The notes beneath the pieces are model-generated. The model searched no databases. It saw nothing but the letters and a program-made list of their open reading frames with translations, and was not told the origin of the DNA. Positions 1 through 6,967 of a DNA stretch of 15,214 bases are shown piece by piece. This DNA comes from Bacteroidota bacterium (GTDB lineage Bacteria; Bacteroidota; Bacteroidia; Bacteroidales; Prolixibacteraceae). The position numbers and the translations under genes are program-made. The first letter of the stretch is position 1; the number at the start of each line of letters is the position of its first letter. Where the stretch lies: NCBI GenBank assembly GCA_013203755.1, contig JABMPI010000013.1, forward strand, positions 1 through 15,214. The letters are read 5' to 3'.

Positions 1-861
1 GAATATATTCATGTTGGAGGAGATGAATGCAATAAAGGATTTTGGAGTAAATGTGTAAAGTGTCAAAAAAGAATTCATGATGAAAAACTAGAAAACACCG
101 ATGAATTACAAAGTTATTTTATCAAGCGAATGGAAAAAATGCTTGAAAGCAAGAATAAAAAGTTGGTCGGTTGGGATGAAATTCTCGAAGGTGGGCTGGC
201 ACCAAATGCAACGGTAATGTCGTGGAGAGGCATGAAAAATGGGATTAAAGCAGCAAAGGAAGGGCACCAAGTTATTATGACCCCAACCAAACATTGCTAC
301 CTCGATCTCTACCAGGGAGAACCTTCCGTGGAGCCGGCAACTTACAGCATGAGCCGACTTACAGATGCGTATCAATTTGAACCTGTTCCAGAAGGTATAG
401 ATCCTAAACTGATTTTGGGTGGCCAAGGAAATTTATGGTCGGAAGCTGTGCCAACATTCAGGCATGCCGAGTATATGACCTGGCCAAGAGGATGGGCTTT
501 GGCAGAAGTATTTTGGTCTTCAAAAGAAGATAGGGACTGGAATCATTTTATTCCCAAAGTAGAAAACCATTTTACTCGTGCTGATTTCGCGAAAATAAAT
601 TATGCACGGAGCATGTACAATGCCATTGTTACTCCCTTCGTGGATGAGGACGGAATATTCAAAATAAAACTGGAAACAGAAATTAAAGATTTATCCATCT
701 ACTATACCTTTGACAATACCGATCCCGATTTGTACGAAAATAAATATGAAAGCCCACTGCCAATTCCCAAAAATGCTACCCGTATAAAAATTATAACCTA
801 CAAAGGTGAACAGCCGGTGGGTAAATTAATTTCGCTTCGCATTGATGAAATGAAAAAATAA
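1..861 (+). CDS. GH20 beta-N-acetylhexosaminidase, 3' part (5' end outside window)
   Basis: The reading frame is open from the first base, so the gene starts upstream; 286 C-terminal residues are visible. Residues 4-9 read HVGGDE, the GH20 signature holding the catalytic Asp-Glu pair (D8 polarises the substrate N-acetyl group, E9 is the general acid). Further GH20 barrel residues are W58-D59-E60 (GWDE), W75 (SWRG), the YLDLY segment at 100-104 and the NLWSE segment ending at E148. From about residue 207 a small beta-rich tail containing YYTFDNTDPD follows, as in the C-terminal domain of chitobiase/hexosaminidase proteins. The family removes terminal beta-linked GlcNAc or GalNAc from glycans by substrate-assisted catalysis. 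The N-terminal GH20b domain and any signal peptide are lost off the window, so periplasmic or outer-membrane location is inferred. The next gene follows almost at once, consistent with one transcript. Family assignment is firm; the exact substrate is not known. Confidence 0.95.
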   Translation, partial: EYIHVGGDECNKGFWSKCVKCQKRIHDEKLENTDELQSYFIKRMEKMLESKNKKLVGWDEILEGGLAPNATVMSWRGMKNGIKAAKEGHQVIMTPTKHCYLDLYQGEPSVEPATYSMSRLTDAYQFEPVPEGIDPKLILGGQGNLWSEAVPTFRHAEYMTWPRGWALAEVFWSSKEDRDWNHFIPKVENHFTRADFAKINYARSMYNAIVTPFVDEDGIFKIKLETEIKDLSIYYTFDNTDPDLYENKYESPLPIPKNATRIKIITYKGEQPVGKLISLRIDEMKK

Positions 862-883
862 AGTGAACCTTAAAACTTTACAC

Positions 884-1999
884 ATGCTTAAAATTATTTC
901 TGTAGTAGCGGTATTGGTAGCTACATTCGCATCTTGCACCAATCAAAAAAACAAAAATATAACTCTTAATGCAAAAGACATCAAAGCATTTTGTATCGAT
1001 TTTAACTGGGGAGAAGGAGGCCCCAATGCCTTTGCTAAGCCTGGATTGTGGGCTGATGCTAATCCAGAACAGCATGTTCAATGGTACAAAGATTTAGGGG
1101 TAAATGTCATTCAAACATTTGCTGTGTCGTGTAATGGTTACGCCTGGTATAAAAATGGAATTATTCCGGAACAGCCAGGTTTAAAACACGATTTTCTTCC
1201 GGAAGTGGTTCGTTTAGGTCATCAGGAAGGAATGAAAGTGATGGCCTACTTTTGTGTGGCATCCAACACGAGATGGGGACTGAAACACCCCGACGAAAGC
1301 TATGGTGTACCAGCCGATGGTCACATTCCACTTACCCTTGATTACCTCGATTTTTTAGGAAAGTCCATTCAGGACGCACTGGTTAAAACGGGAATTGACG
1401 GTTTTATGATCGACTGGCTTTTTCATGGCCCCATTCACCCGGGGAAACGTTTATTGTGGTTGCCCTGCGAACAGATAATGTGGAAGGAACTTATGCAAAC
1501 AGAATTCCCGGGGAAAGAAAATGTTAGTCAGGAACAGGAAGATGAATTTGCACGTCGTTCAGTAGCCCGTTGCTGGGAACACATCCGACATTCTGCAAAA
1601 TCGGTAAACCCCGATTGTAAAATTTGGTTGAGTTGCTACGACTTAAAACACTCGCAAATGGTTGGCTCAAAAATTTTCAAGGAGATAGATTGGTTAATGA
1701 ATGAAGCGGGTGACATTGCCACGGTCAAAGAGGTGCAATCGATAATTGGAGACAATACGCAACTGATCACTTGCCTGGCCAATTGGAACAATGCCGACCC
1801 CAAAGAGGTGGTTCCTGCAGCTCAGGAAATAGGCGTTGGCCTTTATGGATTTACCAAACCCACTGAAAATTCTCTACTTCCATCCATGGATAAATACCTT
1901 GCCAAACCAATTGATGATTTTGAAGGGGATGAGAAAAACATTGCGACACTGGTGCGTGCTTTTAAGGGCGTTTCGTTGGAGTATATTGAGAAAAAATAA
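884..1999 (+). CDS. lipoprotein, putative TIM-barrel glycoside hydrolase-like protein
   Basis: The 371-residue protein begins with a hydrophobic signal and a lipobox ending FASC, so Cys18 is the likely lipid anchor. I chose the ATG at 884 because it places a compact signal directly before the lipobox; an in-frame GTG at 863, two bases after the upstream stop, would add seven residues and is the alternative. The mature part looks like a (beta/alpha)8 barrel: DFNWGEGGPNAF (39-50) near strand 1, LGVNVIQTFAVSCNGYAW (71-88), GMKVMAYF (116-123), then GIDGFMIDW (170-178), where D177 sits like a strand-4 catalytic acid. Later strands are KIWLSCYD (246-253), IDWLMNEAGD (268-277, E274) and GVGLYGFTKP (317-326). 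This pattern resembles the fucosidase/alpha-galactosidase-like barrel superfamily, but I cannot assign a CAZy family. Its place after a GH20 gene supports a role in glycan breakdown. Fold and catalytic residues are inference. Confidence 0.75.
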   Translation: MLKIISVVAVLVATFASCTNQKNKNITLNAKDIKAFCIDFNWGEGGPNAFAKPGLWADANPEQHVQWYKDLGVNVIQTFAVSCNGYAWYKNGIIPEQPGLKHDFLPEVVRLGHQEGMKVMAYFCVASNTRWGLKHPDESYGVPADGHIPLTLDYLDFLGKSIQDALVKTGIDGFMIDWLFHGPIHPGKRLLWLPCEQIMWKELMQTEFPGKENVSQEQEDEFARRSVARCWEHIRHSAKSVNPDCKIWLSCYDLKHSQMVGSKIFKEIDWLMNEAGDIATVKEVQSIIGDNTQLITCLANWNNADPKEVVPAAQEIGVGLYGFTKPTENSLLPSMDKYLAKPIDDFEGDEKNIATLVRAFKGVSLEYIEKK

Positions 2000-2144
2000 A
2001 AAGTAAAACCACATGAAACCCGGATGTTGGAAAATAAATAACTTAATTGAGTCGGCACAGCAGAGTATGTATATGTGAGCCAACTTCCAAGATTAGAGGA
2101 ATTCATTGGGATTACTCACCCTGATAACATCTGCGATATTATCG

Positions 2145-2168
2145 TCCCTCTCTACGCGTAGAGAGGGA
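2145..2168. repeat. perfect 24-nt inverted repeat in intergenic gap
   Basis: Positions 2145-2168 are identical to their own reverse complement, centred on ACGCGT between 2156 and 2157. The left arm is pyrimidine-rich and the right arm purine-rich. There is no spacer and no following T-run, so a classical rho-independent terminator is unlikely. It lies in the 224-nt gap between the lipoprotein gene and the next exported enzyme gene. It may be a dispersed REP-like element or a dyad for a dimeric regulator; neither can be shown here. Confidence 0.75.
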
Positions 2169-2180
2169 GAAGAGGGAGAG
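2161..2180. repeat. perfect 20-nt homopurine mirror repeat
   Basis: The ten bases at 2161-2170 read backwards are the ten bases at 2171-2180, and all twenty are purines. The block also holds two copies of AGAGGGAGA (2162-2170 and 2171-2179). Homopurine mirror repeats can in principle form intramolecular triplex (H-DNA). Its first eight bases are also the right arm of the 24-nt inverted repeat, so two kinds of symmetry overlap here. Confidence 0.7.
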
Positions 2181-2223
2181 TCCAAGTATTTGAATAATAG
2201 ATTTAAAGCTATAATTTACACGT

Positions 2224-3564
2224 ATGAAAACTGTTACCATTTTTTTTCTTCTGAATTTTATTCTTGTTTTCACGCTGAGTGGGCAAACCAACAATCAAAA
2301 TTTGTTGTCTGACAGTGATTTGGCATTCTTGAAAGATATGACAAAAGATGTCATGGAAAGTTCGAGGATATATCCCGGACAAAATATTTCTGATGAATTT
2401 GGCAGAAATAATACTGGTGGTATTTTAATACGGCCAGGTGGAAGAAGCTGCTACCCTGCTTTTTGGATCAGAGATTATGCCATGTCGCTGGAAAGTGGTT
2501 TTGTAACGAACGAAGAGCAAATGCACATGTTACTGTTAACAGCATCGAAACAATGCGACCAAACATGGATTACAAAAGCCGGGAGTATAATTCCGTTGGG
2601 AGCAATTGCCGATCATATTCGGATTGATGACAGCAAACCAATTTTTTACCCTGGAACCTTCAGCTACAGTGGGCAGGGAGGAAAAACATGGGGAATGGTT
2701 CCTCCTTATGGAGACCAATATTTCTTTATTCACATGGCTCACTATTACCTTAAAAGTACTTCAACAACTAAAGTTTTACTGGATGAAATCAATGGAGTCC
2801 GATTGATAGACCGCCTGGAGACGGCCTTCAAAGTACCTCCTACTCAGCAAGACGGTGTTTTGGTTTACACAACGGATGACTTCCGGGGCGTTGATTTTGG
2901 ATTTCGGGATGTCATAAATATTACCGGCAATCTTTGTCTCCCTTCATTGTTTAAATATAGAGCCTCATTGGAATTAGCCGAATTGTTTGATCTGATTAAC
3001 CGTAAAGATAAAGCCGATTTTTACAGGGCAATTGCTTTGAGATTGAAGAATGAAATTCCCGAAGTATTTTCGGATAGTCGTGGAATGCTGGTTGCATCGA
3101 CCGGAAAAAGCCAGCAGTCGGATGTTTGGAGTACCGCATTGGCAGTTTATTTTGGAGTTTTAGAAGGTGAAGAAATGAACAAAACATGTCAATTCCTGAC
3201 TGATACCTATAAAAATGGAACTTTAGCCTATCGTGGAAATATTCGGCATGTACTAACCTGCGATGATTTTAATGATTCTTCGGCCTGGGAATATAGTTTA
3301 GCAAAAAAGAACACCTATCAGAACGGTGCATATTGGGGCACACCAACAGGTTGGGTTTGTTATGCCATTGCAAAAGTTGATGATGAGCAGGCTAGAAAAC
3401 TTGCAAGCGAATACATCGAAGATTTAAGAACGAACGATTACCGAAAAGGCGGTGGATTTGAGGCGCCGGTTGAATGTTTTCATCCCTCAGGAAACAAGCA
3501 AAATCCAGTTTATCTAACTACGGTAACTTGTCCTTTTGCTGTATTTAGTTTAATGAAAAAATAA
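2224..3564 (+). CDS. exported (alpha/alpha)6-barrel (six-hairpin) glycosidase-like protein
   Basis: This 446-residue protein has a Sec signal peptide: short positive start (MK), hydrophobic stretch to about residue 18, and probable cleavage near LSG/QT at 20-21. The body is rich in helices and aromatic residues. The PAFWIRDYAMSL segment (78-89, W81, R83, D84) resembles the WxRD element of six-hairpin glycosidases. Acidic, aromatic-lined stretches follow: YGDQYFF (162-168), TDDFRGVDFGFRD (217-229) and SSAWEYSLA (352-360), then NGAYWGTPTGW (367-377). These look like loops around a funnel-shaped active site; D84, D218/D219, D225, D229 and E356 are candidate acids. The start is the ATG giving the signal peptide. 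It sits 224 bases after the lipoprotein gene and 41 before the next, inside the run of glycan-degrading genes. The fold is inferred; family and substrate are unknown to me. Confidence 0.75.
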   Translation: MKTVTIFFLLNFILVFTLSGQTNNQNLLSDSDLAFLKDMTKDVMESSRIYPGQNISDEFGRNNTGGILIRPGGRSCYPAFWIRDYAMSLESGFVTNEEQMHMLLLTASKQCDQTWITKAGSIIPLGAIADHIRIDDSKPIFYPGTFSYSGQGGKTWGMVPPYGDQYFFIHMAHYYLKSTSTTKVLLDEINGVRLIDRLETAFKVPPTQQDGVLVYTTDDFRGVDFGFRDVINITGNLCLPSLFKYRASLELAELFDLINRKDKADFYRAIALRLKNEIPEVFSDSRGMLVASTGKSQQSDVWSTALAVYFGVLEGEEMNKTCQFLTDTYKNGTLAYRGNIRHVLTCDDFNDSSAWEYSLAKKNTYQNGAYWGTPTGWVCYAIAKVDDEQARKLASEYIEDLRTNDYRKGGGFEAPVECFHPSGNKQNPVYLTTVTCPFAVFSLMKK

Positions 3565-3605
3565 ACATTTTAAACCATTGTATCTAATATATAAACTGAT
3601 TAAAA

Positions 3606-4772
3606 ATGAAAGAGATAACAACAATCTTAATTCTATTACTGAGTCTAAATATACTTTCCATAGGGCAAAATAGGTTGCCTGCTTTTAACAAAGAAGACCA
3701 AACTATCAAACAAGATTGGTTAATTGATCCGGTTGAAGCAAAAGCAAAACTGTATAACAATTCAGATGGAAACCTTGTGTTTTCAAATGGAATTGTAAGC
3801 CGCACGTATTCGCTTTCTCCAAATGTGGCCACAATTGGTTTAGATCATTTGCAAACTAACGAATCGTTTTTACGTTCGGTACGCCCGGAAGCTGAAATTC
3901 AAATTGATGGAATCACTTTTTCTGTTGGGGGATTAATTGGGCAACCCATTCATAATTATCTCTTGAAGGAGTGGATTTCAGATTTGAAGGCTGATCCGGC
4001 TTCATTTAAATTCACAAATTACAGAATTGAGGAGACAAAAGCCCGCTTCCCATGGAAGAAACGCCTGGATTGGATGCCACAGGATATGCCCTGGCCAGCT
4101 CCCGGAAAAGAAGTAATTTTTAATTACAAACTAGACAGTGAAGCACTTGAAGTTCTTGCAGGCCGAGCTCTGACAGATGAAAGTCGTGTGCTGTTTATTA
4201 ACGATCAGTTTGCGAAACTAAGCGATTCGTGGAAACGTTTTGAATCGGATGCCGATGGACGAAATTCATTTATAAATGAAGGGAAAGCAGGTGAGATAAT
4301 GGCTTTGGCAAACACGGCGGTCTTTGCAGATCAGAAAATTGCAAAAGGCACGAAAGTGGTTCTTGCAAAAATTAATCCGGGTACCGACCAAAGTACAAGT
4401 TGGGGACCTGGTGTGGGATTGGTTTTCGACAATCGTGTAGTAAAAATTAACCTTCGTCCCAAGCAAAACCAGTTTGGTTTTTTTGATGGGGAAAAGGAAA
4501 ATCAGCTGGATGGAATGATTGCCGGAAAACCCGTTTGGCTTCGTTTGGAGATGGATGGAGACAAAATTCACGGAGCTTATTCATATAATAAAATTGAGTG
4601 GGTGAAAGTGGGTGAAGTTTCAATTCCCAAAAATATACTGCCAAACACTGTACGTGTAGGGAAAATGGATTGGATGGGAGAAAGTAGCGACAACCGTGAT
4701 AAAGGTGAGCGCGGACGTTGTTTAATTGAAGTATTTCAAATGTTGGGAGATATTCCAAACAGTATAAAATAA
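3606..4772 (+). CDS. clan GH-D (alpha-galactosidase-like) enzyme, N-terminal portion before in-frame stop
   Basis: The frame encodes 388 residues. A signal peptide (hydrophobic 5-19, probable cut near SIG/QN at 20-21) is followed by a beta-sandwich start (GIVSRTYSL, 62-70; GLDHLQ, 78-83; ARFPWKKR, 146-153) like the N-terminal domain of GH36-type alpha-galactosidases. From about residue 195 to 380 a different beta-rich segment appears (GPGVGLVFDN, 267-276; PVWLRLEMDGDKI, 309-321), resembling a concanavalin/LamG-type jelly roll inserted into that domain. TAA at 4770-4772 then ends translation. The next 13 codons are open in the same frame and run straight into 4812-6437, which resumes the interrupted sandwich (VHYELYDGLPV). 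The most likely reading is one ~943-residue enzyme broken by a nonsense codon. A truncated secreted binding protein, natural readthrough or a sequencing error are alternatives. Confidence 0.8.
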   Translation: MKEITTILILLLSLNILSIGQNRLPAFNKEDQTIKQDWLIDPVEAKAKLYNNSDGNLVFSNGIVSRTYSLSPNVATIGLDHLQTNESFLRSVRPEAEIQIDGITFSVGGLIGQPIHNYLLKEWISDLKADPASFKFTNYRIEETKARFPWKKRLDWMPQDMPWPAPGKEVIFNYKLDSEALEVLAGRALTDESRVLFINDQFAKLSDSWKRFESDADGRNSFINEGKAGEIMALANTAVFADQKIAKGTKVVLAKINPGTDQSTSWGPGVGLVFDNRVVKINLRPKQNQFGFFDGEKENQLDGMIAGKPVWLRLEMDGDKIHGAYSYNKIEWVKVGEVSIPKNILPNTVRVGKMDWMGESSDNRDKGERGRCLIEVFQMLGDIPNSIK

Positions 4773-4811
4773 ACAGGGGCTGAAAAATATCAGTATCTAA
4801 AAAATGTAACT

Positions 4812-6437
4812 GTGAATGTACATTACGAATTGTATGATGGGCTTCCGGTTTTTTGCAAATGGATTACAGTGGAAAACCAATCGGGGAAACCAATTAGTGT
4901 AAATAAATTCAAAAGCGAGGTTTTGGCACTTTACGAACCTGAAAGTACTGTTGACCCACGTGAAAAATGGATTTATCCAAATATTACGGTTGAAACAGAT
5001 TACAATTTTGGTGGAATGACCAAAGAAAACCTGGAACGTTCAAGCATTTCCTGGAGTATCGATCCCTTGTATAAAACTCAAGTACATTACGAAAGAAAAA
5101 CGCCATGTTTACTAGAAGTTTACCCAAAATATGGACCGGAACAAGAGATTGCTGTTGGAGAGACTTTCTCTTCGTATCGGGTATGGGAACTGCTGCACGA
5201 CAGTTGGAATCGCGAGCGAAAGGGGCTGGAACATCGCCGGATGATGCGAGCCATTGCACCTTGGGTAACTGAAAACCCAATATTAATGCATGTGCGAAGT
5301 GCAAAGGATGAAGCCGTAAAAAAGGCCATCGACCAGTGTGTTGAAGTGGGTTTTGAAAAAGTGATTATGACTTTTGGAAGCGGTTTTAACGCTGAAGATG
5401 CCAGTAATGAAAATATAACACGAATGAAGAAATTGGCCGATTACGCTCATTCAAAAGGAATAACTTTGGGAGGTTATTCACTTTTAGCAAGTCGCCGTGT
5501 AAGTCCGGAAACCGATGTTGTTATGCCGGAAGGAAAAACACCGCGTTTTGGAAATTCGCCGTGCATTGAAAGTGAATGGGGACAGGAATATTTTAGGAAA
5601 CTTTACAATTTGTATGAAAAAACCGGGCTGGATAATTTCGAACACGATGGATCTTACCCTGGCGATATTTGTATTTCAGAAAATCATCCCGGACATAAAG
5701 GTTTGGAAGATTCGCAATGGAACCAGTACAAAACCATTACCGATTTTTATAAATGGTGTCGGGCCAAAGGCATTTATTTAAATATACCAGACTACTATTT
5801 TTTAAGTGGTAGTAATAAAACTGCAATGGGATATCGCGAAACCAATTGGTCGTTACCACGCGCGCAGCAAGAAATTATTGAGCGCCAAAATATTTACGAT
5901 GGCACCTGGACAAAAGCACCATCAATGGGATGGATGTTTGTGCCGTTGGTACAATACCACGGTGGTGGAGAGGCAGCAACAATTGAACCATTGAAAGAAC
6001 ACTTGCCACATTACGGTCAGCGATTGGCAAATTTGTTTGGAGCAGGAGTGCAGGCATGTTACCGCGGCCCACAACTTTACGATGCTCCCGAAACCAAAAT
6101 ATTGGTAAAAAAATGGGTGGATTTTTATAAAAAATACCGTCGTATTTTAGATGGAGATGTTATTCATATTCGCCGCCCTGATGGATGCGATTACGATGCC
6201 ATTTTACACGTTGAACCAACAAACAATACAAAAGGAATGCTTGTGGTTTATAATCCGCTAAACGAAGCAATTAAAAGAAAAATAAAGGTAAATCTTTATT
6301 ATACCGGATTAAAAACAGAAGCTAAAATAAGTCAGGAGGCGAGAGCTAAACAAACACTTCAAATAGACAGGGATTACAACGCGATATTTGAAATGGAAAT
6401 ACCGGCTAAAAGCCAGACTTGGTTTACTATTGAGTAA
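4812..6437 (+). CDS. clan GH-D (alpha-galactosidase-like) enzyme, catalytic portion after in-frame stop
   Basis: The frame encodes 541 residues from a GTG at 4812, 39 bases after the TAA at 4770-4772 and in the same frame, with no signal peptide of its own. It opens inside a beta-sandwich (HYELYDGLPVFCKWITVEN, 4-22), so it is the continuation of 3606-4772 rather than a natural N-terminus. The catalytic barrel starts near residue 155: KVIMTFGSGF (183-192), GITLGGYSLL (216-225), GLDNFEHDGSYPGD (272-285), where D279 is a candidate nucleophile, GIYLNIPDYYF (320-330), and MGWMFVPLVQYHGGG (372-386). The last ~90 residues form a beta-rich C-terminal domain (GMLVVYNP, 475-482). The family, related to GH36/GH27, cleaves alpha-linked galactose or similar sugars; the actual substrate is unknown. 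If expressed alone from the GTG it would stay in the cytoplasm without the N-terminal domain and is probably inactive. Confidence 0.8.
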   Translation: MNVHYELYDGLPVFCKWITVENQSGKPISVNKFKSEVLALYEPESTVDPREKWIYPNITVETDYNFGGMTKENLERSSISWSIDPLYKTQVHYERKTPCLLEVYPKYGPEQEIAVGETFSSYRVWELLHDSWNRERKGLEHRRMMRAIAPWVTENPILMHVRSAKDEAVKKAIDQCVEVGFEKVIMTFGSGFNAEDASNENITRMKKLADYAHSKGITLGGYSLLASRRVSPETDVVMPEGKTPRFGNSPCIESEWGQEYFRKLYNLYEKTGLDNFEHDGSYPGDICISENHPGHKGLEDSQWNQYKTITDFYKWCRAKGIYLNIPDYYFLSGSNKTAMGYRETNWSLPRAQQEIIERQNIYDGTWTKAPSMGWMFVPLVQYHGGGEAATIEPLKEHLPHYGQRLANLFGAGVQACYRGPQLYDAPETKILVKKWVDFYKKYRRILDGDVIHIRRPDGCDYDAILHVEPTNNTKGMLVVYNPLNEAIKRKIKVNLYYTGLKTEAKISQEARAKQTLQIDRDYNAIFEMEIPAKSQTWFTIE

Positions 6438-6465
6438 AATTTGGAAATTATATTAAAGCCTGCTG

Positions 6466-6494
6466 TTGTTGTAAAGTACAATTCGCTTACTTTG
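6466..6494 (+). promoter_or_regulatory. candidate Bacteroidota-type promoter for the men operon
   Basis: TTACTTTG at 6487-6494 differs at one position from the Bacteroidota -7 consensus TAnnTTTG. TTG triplets at 6466-6468 and 6469-6471 lie 18 and 15 bases upstream, roughly where the -33 element is expected. Transcription would start near 6500, leaving a leader of about 50 bases before the first menaquinone gene. The gap of 111 bases after the glycosidase gene and the change of pathway support a promoter here. This is a pattern match only. Confidence 0.35.
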
Positions 6495-6548
6495 TAAAAA
6501 CTTTGGTAGCTTAATATTTAGTAAATAGGCTTTAAATTGCATTGCAAG

Positions 6549-6962
6549 ATGAATGATTTAGACGAATTAAATAAATTCTGTGCTGACTCAATGATTGGAT
6601 ATTTGGGAATAAATTTTTCCGAAATTAATCCAACAAACATTAAGGCTTCCATGCCGGTTGGTAGCAAAACCAGTCAACCAAATGGGTTTCTCCACGGAGG
6701 GGCTTCTCTTGTTTTGGCTGAATCGCTTGCCGGAGCCGGGTCGTATCTTTTAGTAGACCGGGAACAATACAATGTTTTTGGACTTCAGGTTTCCGGCAAC
6801 CACATTTCCACAACAAAAGAAGGAATTTTGTATGCCGATGCACAGCTAATTCACAAAGGGAAAACAACACATGTGTGGGAGGTACGAATTATAGATGAAA
6901 AGGATAAACTTATTTCGGTAGTACGGGTTACAAATGTGGTAACCGAAAGAAAGAAGAAATAG
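6549..6962 (+). CDS. menI: hotdog-fold thioesterase, probable 1,4-dihydroxy-2-naphthoyl-CoA hydrolase (MenI-like)
   Basis: A 137-residue hotdog-fold thioesterase of the PaaI/4HBT class. FLHGGASLVLAES (47-59) closely matches the active-site helix of E. coli YdiI (MenI) and EntH; E58 is the expected catalytic glutamate and H49-G50-G51 the CoA/thioester-binding turn. VSGNHISTTKEG follows as in YdiI-type enzymes, then HKGKTTHVWEVRI. The enzyme would free 1,4-dihydroxy-2-naphthoate (DHNA) from the MenB product, giving the MenA substrate, in the cytoplasm. I prefer ATG 6549; a TTG at 6537 would add four residues. It is the first gene of the operon, five bases before menF, and this context makes a menaquinone role far more likely than phenylacetate or enterobactin proofreading. 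The gene symbol rests on that context plus motif similarity. Confidence 0.85.
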   Translation: MNDLDELNKFCADSMIGYLGINFSEINPTNIKASMPVGSKTSQPNGFLHGGASLVLAESLAGAGSYLLVDREQYNVFGLQVSGNHISTTKEGILYADAQLIHKGKTTHVWEVRIIDEKDKLISVVRVTNVVTERKKK

Positions 6963-6967
6963 AATTA

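Noticed and set aside
2189..2219. TTTG - 19 bases - TAATTTAC as a promoter for the gene at 2224
   Set aside because: The -7 match is only 6 of 8, and transcription would begin at or inside the start codon.
2106..2312. Plus-strand 68-codon frame in the gap before the six-hairpin gene
   Set aside because: It runs through the palindrome and overlaps the signal-peptide start of the real gene in another frame. Nothing protein-like is seen.
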